A stretch of DNA of 64,000 nucleotides from Poecilobothrus nobilitatus. Taxonomy: Eukaryota; Arthropoda; Insecta; Diptera; Dolichopodidae. Under the pieces are notes generated by a model, which was given only the letters and a program-made list of their open reading frames with translations, was not told the origin of the DNA and ran no database searches. The position numbers and the translations under genes are program-made. The DNA lies in assembly GCA_947095535.1 (NCBI GenBank), contig OX352772.1, forward strand, positions 146,219,742 to 146,283,741, read 5' to 3'. Shown here in pieces: positions 35,309 to 44,569 of the stretch; the stretch's first letter is position 1, and each line of letters begins with the position of its first letter.

Positions 35309-35868
35309 TTATTGCTTTTCAGCAATAATGTATTCCTTTGTATCTTCTAAAAGTAGAAGTTTATTGTTTTTCTTCATAAGAAACAATTCTCCTTTCACAA
35401 TGTCTCCAATACTTGTATCTTCTTCAAAAATGTTTGCGTATACGTCTAATGCAAAAATAATATAGTTTTGAGTTTCGAAAACCCACTTTTCCTTCTTTTC
35501 TTTTGTCAAATATTTCCTAATTTTCTCAATAATATAGAACCGTACCGGTTCCATATCACTCTGCCACAATAATTTTTTAAAGTGGTTTATATTGTTTATT
35601 ACATTACATAAATTTGTGTATTTTCTTCTCTTGGAGGGGGACGGTCCTTGTTCTTGTTGAAGTTGTTGAGGTTGATGTTGTTGTGGCTGTTGCTGTAATT
35701 GTTGTTCTTGTTGTTGTTGCTGTTGCCTATGTTGCACATAATACTGCTGATACTCTTCTTGTTCATTTTTAGTCTTCCTTCTTTTTGCAGGAAGACGGCC
35801 GGACAAAACAGCATCATCAGGAGTATTTGGTGATTTGGTGAAACCATGGTGATGAATTCTTGAGCCAT
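35309..35868 (-). CDS. Left-arm glutamine-rich protein of unknown function
   Basis: The long frame 35806-35309 codes for about 165 residues. It has a basic start (LPAKRRKTKNEQEE), a polyglutamine/HQP tract of about 45 residues, a second basic patch SPSKRRKY, and a folded-looking C-terminal part with FKKLLWQSDMEPVRFYIIEK and QNYIIFALDVYANIFEED. The two basic patches look like nuclear localisation signals. The frame stays open upstream of 35806 without an ATG. The ATG at 35868 is in the neighbouring frame, so either a one-base shift has occurred near the 5' end or the start is unusual. It is transcribed divergently from polB. I do not recognise the family; a regulatory or DNA-binding role would be a guess. 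Confidence 0.6.
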
Positions 35869-35969
35869 TTTTCTTTGTAATTATTGAATTAAACTGTAAC
35901 TAATATACAAAATTTCACTGTATTTATACTAGTTTACGACGTATTGCAGATAGCTTTTGTTTTTGTTTT

Positions 35970-36360
35970 CAAAAACTATAATTTATTGGAATGGCATTTA
36001 GGTATTTAATCAAAGTGTTTCAAATTATGCCTTTTCTATTTTTAAATAGACTTATGATCGTATTTTTATTTTTATTTTTACAGAACTATAATTTATTAAT
36101 ATGTCTTGATTACAATGTTGCAAATTATAATTTTATTTCTTTTCAATTTTGAGATATACACCAGATCATGTTGTTTTTATTTTATTTTTAATATGTAAAA
36201 CTATGACTTATCAAAATGGCAATATACAACAATGTTGCAAATTAAATTCTTTTATATTTTAAGATCGGTTTAAGTTTGTATTTTTGTGTTTGTTGTATTA
36301 AACTATAATTTAACAAAATGTCTTTTGACTACAATGTTGCGAATTTTTTCAATTCTGTTT
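35970..36360. repeat. Four iterated 100-115-bp repeats between divergent Polinton genes
   Basis: AACTATAATTTATT or close variants occur at about 35974, 36084, 36199 and 36301, each followed about 25-30 bp later by ACAATGTTGCAAATT or a variant, and then a T-rich block. The array occupies most of the intergenic region between the leftward polyQ gene and rightward polB. Position suggests promoter, enhancer or origin function; this is inference. Confidence 0.65.
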
Positions 36361-36846
36361 TATTTTAAGTTGGATGTGGTTAGACTTAATATTTTTTTGT
36401 TTTAGTTTTTAAGTCGTGTTTAGTTTCTCTATATAAAAAGATGTCTAAAAAATTTATTTTACAAAAATTTTTGAATTCAAGCTCGGTAAATTCGGAAATA
36501 ATACGATATTCTATTGAGAATGTCAGTTCGACTTTAGTGAAACGGTATAATATACGCGGTCGTAAAATAAAATTTATGATTAAACCAGTACCAGATATTT
36601 TATTGTTTAATTTATGATTAAACCAGTACCAGGTAGATCCAATAAATTGGATTAAAGGTGCTCTACACGATATTGTAAAAGATGGTACGAAAAATGTGTA
36701 TCCAGGCGATATGATTGGAATTACATTTTGCGGAGAAAGCTTCGAAGAACGTGGCCCTGCATTCCTAAATTTTAAATTGGCTAGGGAATTAAAGTTTTCT
36801 GATATTTGGGATATAATTTCGAAAGTTTTTCAGAGTAACTCAGAAG

Positions 36847-36921
36847 GTAAGTACAACATAGTTTTAAATTAAAGAACTTTAACATGCTAATTTTTTATTT
36901 ACTTTCTCTTCATATTTACAG
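36847..36921 (+). other. Spliceosomal intron in Polinton polB (75 nt)
   Basis: Donor GAAG|GTAAGT and acceptor TTTACAG|GATTAAG, preceded by a pyrimidine-rich tract (TTTATTTACTTTCTCTTC). Removing it joins two segments in a consistent frame within the conserved N-terminal region, and the intron itself contains in-frame stops. Confidence 0.75.
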
Positions 36922-37398
36922 GATTAAGTACGAACAAATTTTGTTTGGAAATTACGTATGTCAGGTTACCTGTTGGAAGCGGAAGGAGTAAAAAATTTAT
37001 AAATTTTGAGCAGGAATCTATACAGAAAAAAGGAATAATATCCATCAGAAATGAAGATAATTTATGTCTACCGCGAGCAATTATTGTCGCAATAGCAAAA
37101 ATTGAAAATTATAAAGAATATAAAAAAGTGCTCAATGATACTGAAAAGCTTCAAACAGAATTAGCTTTGTGGCTAATAAAAATATCAGGAGTATCTATCA
37201 TTTTGGAAGGGTGTGGAATACCTGAATTAAAAAAATTCCAGGATAGCTTAAAAAATTATAACATTGTTGTATATAAATATGGAACACAAGGCAGAGAAGT
37301 AATATTTGCTGGAGGCAATAGCGGTAATAGAATTAATTTGCTACACAATAAACATCATTACAATGTAATAGTTTCACTCAGTGCTGCATTTTCTGTAG

Positions 37399-37416
37399 AT
37401 TATTCTTGGGAACAAT
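37399..37416. repeat. Left target-site copy of LINE A
   Basis: ATTATTCTTGGGAACAAT lies just before the LINE 5' end. ATTATTGCGAACAAT at 44570-44584 lies after its A-rich tail. The pair is imperfect but fits a target-site duplication inside polB. Confidence 0.6.
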
Positions 37417-37685
37417 CAGTCGCATTCTTCAATGCATAGCGATTACATCGTAATGTTGATTAATTACGTATGTTTACATTTTTTTTCTCTTATCAGTATT
37501 TAATAATAAAATAAAAAAAAAAAATTATAAAAATCAATTCTCAACAACAATAAATTAAACATTTTAATTTTATAATATTAAATAATAAATAATTAAAAAT
37601 TAACAACAACATAAAAAAAAAAAATAACAAATTAAAATTTATTTTATATTAAAAATATAATAAACAACACAAAATACTGCTTATT
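37417..37685 (+). promoter_or_regulatory. LINE A 5' UTR (putative internal promoter)
   Basis: The 269 bases between the 5' end and the ORF1 ATG are AT-rich. The initiator-like CAGTCGCATTC at the very start resembles the 5' termini of Jockey-type LINEs, which carry internal promoters. Confidence 0.45.
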
Positions 37686-39082
37686 ATGAGTGAAGACTTC
37701 AGTGGTGTTGAACATCAAATAGGTGGCGAAATAAATAATTTAAAAAGAAAACAAACTAATAGTGCCAATTCAGATAACGAAAGTAACAGCCATATCATGG
37801 CAAAAAATGCTAAAACATTAAAAAAGAAATCAAAAAAAGATTTAAAAGCAGAGAATATCTCTCTGAAGCAGGAAATAAATAAGTTAAAACAATTAATTCT
37901 AAATCTAAATTCCAAAATGTCAATACCATCACAAAAGGAGGCAATTTCATCAAAACTGGAATTTTTTTCTGAACCAATGCGAGATATACCACCACTGCCT
38001 GACAGTGCAGATGAAATGGATACTGGTAATAATTTAATTACTAATGATAAAACAAACAATATCACACATGAATTACAAAAACAAGTCAATTTTAATTTCG
38101 AAATCCAAGATGACATAATGCAACAAATTAAAATTAAAAATCTTGAAAAATTTAATAAATCCAGGCAGGTTAATGACAACAAGCAAATATTAAACGTATC
38201 AGAAATTCAACATGGTACAAAGAAATAGAAAAATTCAACATTTGGTAATACATCGGAAAGAGAGCAAAATGAAAAAGATGTGGCACTGCAACCAGAATTA
38301 GCAAATCGGTTAAAACCTAAGAAATTACCACCAATCAACGTCATTGATCAAGAACCAAGAGATTTAATTAAAATTATGATAAATGTTTTAAAAGTAAGTA
38401 AAGATGATTTCTATATAAAAAAGATTCATAACAAAAAACAAGCAATTCACGTTGCAAATTTAGACATTTATAATATGATAAAATTAGCTTTAGAATCTGT
38501 TAATATTAATTTTTATTCTTTTACTCCAAAAGTGGAAAAAAACAAAACATTTATATTAAAAGGATTACATGAATCTGAAACTATTGAAGATGTTAAATTT
38601 TATTTAAAAGATTTAAAATTAAAAAATGTTACTTTTTTGTATGACAAAGTAGTCAGATTCACCACCAAAAATTGCATTCTAAAACAAATTAATCTACCTT
38701 TATTTTTGATCCAAGTTTCACCAGATAGTGACACAAAAGAAATTTAACTTAACTTATTTAACTTAACTTAAATAATCAAGTAATTTACTGGGAAAAACTC
38801 ATAAAAAATGAAATTTTGCAATGCAAAAGATGCCATCGTTTTGGCCATGCTGCTTCTAATTGCAAAATGCTCTATAGATGTGTCAAATGTGATGCAAATC
38901 ATTCTCCCGGAGAGTGTGCCATAACTATAGACGAAGAAAATACAAAACCTTACTGTGTGCTTTGTAAGACAGTAGGACATCCTGCTTCTTATAGAGGCTG
39001 TAGTATGTATAAAGAAATTAAAAAATCTTTTGAAGGAAAAAAATTAAAGTATAGGGAAAAGATGGTTAGTCCTAAAATTTAA
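37686..39082 (+). pseudogene. LINE A ORF1 (Gag-like, three CCHC zinc knuckles), broken
   Basis: The ATG at 37686 starts a basic protein with a predicted coiled coil (KLKQEINKLKQLILNLNSKM region). A TAG at 38226-38228 interrupts it, and the same frame then continues to 38747 (LKPKKLPPINVIDQEPRDLI, TFILKGLHESETIEDVK). A small TTAACTTAACTT duplication at about 38744-38770 shifts the frame. The zinc knuckles follow in the next frame: CKRCHRFGHAASNC, CVKCDANHSPGEC and CVLCKTVGHPASYRGC (38816-39010). Triple knuckles of this layout are typical of Jockey/I-group ORF1 proteins, which bind the element RNA. Confidence 0.8.
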
Positions 39083-41999
39083 AATAGTCGTAAAGCTTTG
39101 CACAATTATTCCATCCAGAAAAAGACCCCCAGGCCACGGTCGTAAAGGACGGAGATTTAATGGATATAAAAAATTGTTTGCAGAATATATAAATGTTAAC
39201 TCACTTATCTCGGTACAAAAAAGCATTCCTTTAATGATCTTTTTCAAAAACAGAAACCTGATGTAGTACTTGTAACTGAAACTAACTTAAATAGACAAAA
39301 ATTGGCTTTCGATAATTATGTGACTATAAGAAATAACAAAAAAGAATCATCTAACAAAAGGGGTACTCTAATTTTAATTAAAAATAGATACAAATTTGAA
39401 CAGGTTCAGAATGAGGTAATACTAAATTTCAAATGTCTTGAAACATGTATAATTTCAGTAAAACTTAAAAATAACCAAAACTTATTTTTAATATCTGCAT
39501 ACGGCTGCCATAAAGATAATCAACTATTCATACCAGAATTGCAACTGCTGTTTGAATTATTAAAGTTACAAAAGCACAGAAACTTTTTTGTGCTGAGTGG
39601 TGATTTGAACGCCAAGCATTATTCTTGGAATAATATATCTAATAACGATAGAGGCAATAAGCTTTTTTCTTGGATTGAATCAAATAGTTTACCTTATAAA
39701 TGCGAATTGTATCATAGCATTAACTCCACCTACCCACGGTGTAATTCTTTTTTAGACATCTGTATTGCAGATTGCAGATTAAAATTTAAGAACCTGATAG
39801 ATAATCGCTTAGACACTCTTGGATTTTGATAGTGATCATAGAGCCTTACAATTTGAGATAGCATTTACTTTTGAGTAAGAAATTTTATGTCAGGATAATT
39901 TTTGTACAAGACCCTTGTTTGATTTCAATAAAGTCAATTGGGATGAGTTTAAAAAGGACATAGATTCACTAATTAACTTTAATGAACGATGTATAGTGCC
40001 CAACAATAGAAATTTAGAAAATTCAGAAATTGACGAATATATTTCAAATATTAATAATTTAATTGTTCAAGCCATGAACAATTGCATTCCTACCATTAAA
40101 AAACTAAATAGTTTTCATGATTATTCAAATTTTACTATTAAAAAGTTAAAACATCAAAAAAGTAAATTCATTACAAAGTTATTTAAACTTTATAGAAAAA
40201 ATGCACAAAATAGTCAATTGATTGCTCAACCTAATCATTCTGAAATTTTAAGATTAAGATCACTCATACAAAATATAAATAACTTAATAAAAGAACAATT
40301 TACTATAGAAATTAATCGGTATTGGGAAAAAAAAATTAAATCTATCCAACCTTCTAGAAATATGTTTCCATCACTTAATAAAATTTTCAGAAAGAAAGAA
40401 AGTTTAGAAATTAAAAAATTTGAGTTAGAGCAAAATGATTTAAATATTATTAGTGAAATTAATCTAAATGTAAACGAATTAAAAAGAGACAATAATAATA
40501 AGGTAATAATTGAGGATAGGACACAAATTTGTAATATTTTGGGTCAGGTGTTTAAAAGAAAGCATGAATTGAATGAAGCTAATAGTTCTTTTGAAATTCA
40601 AAGATTAATCCAATTTAACAATAGCCAAAAAGTAAGCAGTTCTAGTGAGCAGCAAATTCAAGAATATTTTTTAACTCTTGATGACGTTATAATCGCGCTT
40701 AATTCTTTGAAAAACTAAAAATCTTCGGGTTTAGATAGAATTCCTAATATTGTTTTAAAAAATCTGTCTAATCAAATTAACTTACAAATTACAACAATTT
40801 TTAATAATATTTTAAATAACTCATATTTTCCTAATGTATGGAAAATCGCCAAAGTTATTCCAATTATAAAACCAGGAAAGGACCCAACGGATCCTAAAAG
40901 CTTTAGACCAATTAGTCTCTTGCCTAACTTAAGTAAAGTCTTCGAGCAAATTATAAAAACGAAAATTGTAAAAAGTTGTAATGAGCTTAACCTTATTAAC
41001 AATGCACAATTCGGTTTTAGAGATAATCATTCTACAGTTCACGCGGTAGGAAAATTAGTTTCTGACATTTGTTGGTCTGTTAATAGAAAGCACTGTACCG
41101 GTGCTCTGCTAATTGATCTAAGCGATGCTTTTACAACAGTATGGTTGGATGGGCTTATTAAAAAATTAACTGATTATAATGTACCTAGTTATTTAATTAG
41201 ATTAGTAAATAGTATGCTAAGAGGAAAACCTTTACAGTAGAAGTAAATGAAACACAATCAGATAGATATTTTCATATAAACAATGGCTTGATGCAAGGGA
41301 CTGTTACTTCTCCAATTCTCTTCTCACTCTACATCAATAGCTTATTAAACTATTTAAATATGTTAAATTCAGACAATGCTAATATAATAGTTAAAACTGC
41401 AATTGCGTTTGCTGATGATTTAACGTGTTATGTAGCAGCTGAAAAATTTGAAGATATACAAACTAATCTACAGCAAATGTTTAATATAACACAAAGCTAT
41501 GTATCGTCATGGAGGTTGAAGATAAACTATAGTAAATGTGAGTTGATTCTATTTAGAAACAACGTTGTACAATGCCATACTTCTGTTCGCAAAAATTGGA
41601 AACAATTTCTGATCAGAGCAGAAGATGGTTCTACAATAAAACCTAAAAACTACGTAAGGTATCTTGGTATTTGGTTAGCAAAAAATTTAAATTTCACAGT
41701 ACATGTGAAAAAGCAAATGGAAAAAGCGAAGAAAGCCTTTTTTATTGCTAAAAGGTTATTCTGTTCCAAGTATTTGTCGAATAGAGTTAAAATAATAGCT
41801 TATCAGTCCATCGTTAGACCAATTCTGAGTTATGGATGCGCCTTTTCGTACAATGTAAGCGCTTCCTTAATGGAAAAAATAAGGATTTTCGAGAGAAAAT
41901 GTTTAAGGTCATGGCTTGGAGAATACCGTAAAGAAATAGAAAATACTAATCACTATCTATCAAACAAAAATATTTACAATAAAGCAACTATCATCCGCA

Positions 42000-43778
42000 T
42001 TTTTTTTATTTTTTTTTTTTATTAATCTCAAAAGAGTTAAAATGCTCGTACAGAGTGTAACATGTTATAATAATTTTTCAATAATAATAACAACAATATT
42101 TATATCAAATTGCAATTTTAAAAATTAACATAATATTCTTTATAACCAATGTAATATGTATTAATATAGTAATTACTAACAATTCTTTGGTAACATTTGT
42201 ATTTACGTTATATTGAATTCAGTATTAAAGAAATTCAAAATTCAAATTAGTTTACATATATTTAGTAAATTTAGCTTCATATTTTAATTAAAAAAATTTC
42301 ATTTGTTTTGTTTTTAAATGTATGTAAATGTTCAATTTCTTTTAAATCTCTAGGTAATTCATTATAATACTTATGCTAAATTGTAAATAGTATCTAATCC
42401 GTTAAATCTTTTTCTTGAAGAACTTATTCTAATGTTTGTTGCATTTCTAGTATAGTATTGGTGATATTCGCTGTTTTGTAGTATATTTTGTGTTGTGTTT
42501 ATATTTTGTGTAATCATCATATGTGCTTGTATAACTAGTTTGTATTTAATTTGTAGATTCAGTGGCAAAATTGCATACGTTTCATGGATTAATTTAGTTG
42601 AAGTTCTGTATTTATAAGCGTATAAATTTTTTATGGCTTTATTTTGCAACTTTTGTAATTGATTTAGGTCTTTGTATTTCATAGGCAACGGGGCTATGGA
42701 ACACACTGTAATATAAAGGTCTTTTTAGTTTTAACGGCACCCTATTGTTAACAAATTTAAATATGCCAGCCAGTTTCCTTCCTTTATTAATTTGTAGATC
42801 AATTTGAGAGTTCCAACTTAGTTTATTATGTACAATAACACCCAGATATTTGTATTCCTCCACTTGACATATATTATGGTGATTATATTTTATATTTAAG
42901 ATGTCAGTACCACCACCTTTAAAAATCATATATTTTGTTTTGTTAGAATTTATTGTCAGTTTGTGTTTGTTCATCCAACCATTTATTAGTATTAAGTCTG
43001 CATCTATGGTCTTTTGGAGATTATTTAATGTGTCTTCTTTATAGACAATAACTAAGTCATCAGCATACATGAATGGTTTGCCTTGCATATTCACATTTAG
43101 CAGGCTACTAATATAGCACGTAAACAAAGTTGGGCCTAGCGAACTACCCTGGATAACACCATAATTCACATAATGCTGAGAGCTTCTTATTCCATCACAT
43201 TCAGTAAATTGAATTCGATTATTCAAATAACTTTCAAACCATTTAAATTCTTTGCCCATGATTCCCATCTCGAAAAGTACTTTTAGTAATATGCTTCTAT
43301 CAACCGAATCAAAGGCTTTTTTAAGATCGAAAAATATAGCTGCTGTCTTTTTGTTTTTATCTAGCGCAGACTGAATCTCTGAAACGACATCAAATAACGC
43401 TGCTTCGGTGTTCGATTTTTTCTTGAAGCCATATTGTTTATTTTGAGTTAGTGATTCTGTATTTAAAAATTCTATCATCTGGGTATTAACAAATGTTTCA
43501 ATAATTTTGCTAATTGTCGAGGATATGGAAATGGGCCTGAAATTATTTATATCTTGAATATTACCATTTTTGTAAATTGGTAGAACTTTATTTATTTTAA
43601 TTATTTCAGGCATCTTACTTTGAGTTAATGATGCATTTATGAACCTCATTATGTTCTCCGCCAACTCCATTTTACATTTTTTTATAAATAAGGTTGAAAT
43701 TCCATCTGAATCTTTAGAATTAGTGTTATTCAAATTACCAATTAGTTTTATTGTTTCGTATTTATTAATCAATTTAAA
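42000..43778 (-). mobile_element. LINE B: 5'-truncated CR1/Jockey-group LINE nested in LINE A
   Basis: In reverse orientation: a poly(T) tract at 42000-42020 is the 3' poly(A) tail, followed by a 3' UTR and the C-terminal two-thirds of an ORF2. The left edge of LINE A coding sequence (...KATIIRI) and its continuation at 43779 flank it. The element is cut at its 5' side within the RT region, the usual outcome of incomplete reverse transcription. No clear target-site duplication was found by eye. Confidence 0.8.
42371..43772 (-). pseudogene. LINE B reverse transcriptase
   Basis: An open 377-codon frame (43772-42639) covers nearly the whole RT: DSDGISTLFIKKC, NNFRPISISSTISKIIET, KTAAIFFDLKKAFDSVDR (motif A), VIQGSSLGPTLFTCYISS (motif B region) and PFMYADDLVIVYKED (YADD catalytic box), then NSNKTKYMIFKG and EEYKYLGVIV. 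A frameshift near 42700 moves the C-terminal thumb/tail (KYKDLNQLQKLQNKAIKNL) into the frame ending at 42371. The endonuclease is absent through 5' truncation. The relic at 19563-21240 keeps the opposite half of a comparable LINE. Confidence 0.85.
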
Positions 43779-44051
43779 TTGAAAGATCTTATTAGTTCTA
43801 CTTTTGATTGCATTGATAATTTCAATATTTCACTAATAAGAAACCATTTTCTTAGATCACAAAGAGTCATAGCTAATAGTTTTATTTGCCATGCCATATA
43901 CCCTGACGACTCATATATAAAAACAACACTAAGTACTGGTCTTATTCCACCTGAAGCCTTTTTGTTCCTTGATAAACATAATTATTTTCAAAATATAGAT
44001 AAAGTCCCGATTTTTGATCATTTCAATAGAAGAGCGACAAACAAAAAATAG

Positions 44052-44569
44052 AATTGAATATTAACCAATTAAATTTCACTGATCTGGTGTTTAATACGAC
44101 AATATAAAAAAAAATCAATAAATAGAAACTGTTTTTGGTGGCTTGAATCTACTTAAATATAGGCGCATAAGTACACTCATTCATATTTTAACATACCCCT
44201 ATCCCGTTTCCTCCATTCCTTTCCCACCCCCGTTTAGTATTAAGTTTTAGATATAATATTAAAAATTAGATAATTAAGAATTGTTTTTTTCCGCTTTTTT
44301 AAATTCAAAAAGAAATAACAAATTGATCAGACTAATTTCAGATTTGTAAATAAAAATAAAATTATAATAAATATAAAAAATATAATAATTAATTAGAGTT
44401 AAGTAAGTAATTTAGAGATCTCCATTGTGGGACAGTTTATAGCTTGTATACAAGAAAATAAGAAATGTAATTCACTTAGTTATAAGTTTTTTTATGTGAA
44501 AATTTCTAACTTTTGTACATATAATAAAATTAATAAAAAAAAAAAACTTAAAAAAAAAAAAAAAATAAA
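44052..44569 (+). other. LINE A 3' UTR and A-rich tail
   Basis: Non-coding, with a CCCCTATCCCGTTTCCTCC stretch near 44197, AT-rich sequence, and a tail of A runs at 44532-44569. It ends at the right target-site copy ATTATTGCGAACAAT (44570-44584). Confidence 0.65.

Larger units (their letters stand above)
36441..37416 (+). pseudogene. polB: DNA polymerase B (Polinton, protein-primed type), N-terminal part with intron
   Basis: The ATG at 36441 opens exon 1. A 24-bp segment (36571-36594) is repeated 38 bp later (36609-36632), which shifts the frame and gives TGA at 36618. Beyond it the restored frame shows NWIKGALHDIVKDGTKN and SDIWDIISKVFQSNSE. Exon 1 ends at 36846, before GTAAGT. Exon 2 begins after TTTACAG at 36922 and reads FCLEITYVRLPVGSG, DNLCLPRAIIVAIAK and INLLHNKHHYNVI, the usual N-terminal domain of Polinton polymerases. 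At 37416 the gene is cut by a LINE and resumes at about 44585. Confidence 0.8.
39190..44051 (+). pseudogene. LINE A ORF2 (endonuclease and reverse transcriptase), broken and split by LINE B
   Basis: The endonuclease starts about 39190 in shifted frames. Open segment 39302-39829 has NKRGTLILIKN, FFVLSGDLNAKHYSWNN (catalytic) and NSFLDICIAD. The linker is 39915-40718, ending in TAA where Lys is expected before SSGLDRIPN. RT follows: FRPISLLPNLSKVFEQII and GALLIDLSDAFTTVWLDGL in 40770-41240, a frameshift near 41240, then MMQGTVTSPILFSLYINSL and AIAFADDLTCYV (FADD catalytic box) in 41288-42000. The C-terminal tail resumes after LINE B at 43779-44051 (HFLRSQRVIANSFICHAIYP). At least four lesions. 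Confidence 0.85.
37417..44569 (+). mobile_element. LINE A: Jockey/I-group non-LTR retrotransposon inserted in polB
   Basis: The 5' end is CAGTCGCATTCTTC, right after the target site. Then come a 5' UTR, ORF1 with three CCHC knuckles, ORF2 (endonuclease plus RT), a 3' UTR and an A-rich tail (44532-44569). It appears full length at both ends but is itself interrupted by LINE B at about 42000-43778 and disabled by several stops and shifts. It splits the polymerase gene between the N-terminal domain and the zinc-finger/exonuclease part. Confidence 0.85.

Noticed and set aside
36945..37439. A stand-alone gene starting at 36945
   Set aside because: The first codon is TTG, the frame continues upstream to a splice acceptor at 36921, and content matches the polymerase N-terminal domain; its last codons belong to the LINE.
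37417..44569. LINE A as a potentially active element
   Set aside because: ORF1 has an in-frame stop and a shift, ORF2 has at least a stop and two shifts, and a second LINE interrupts it.
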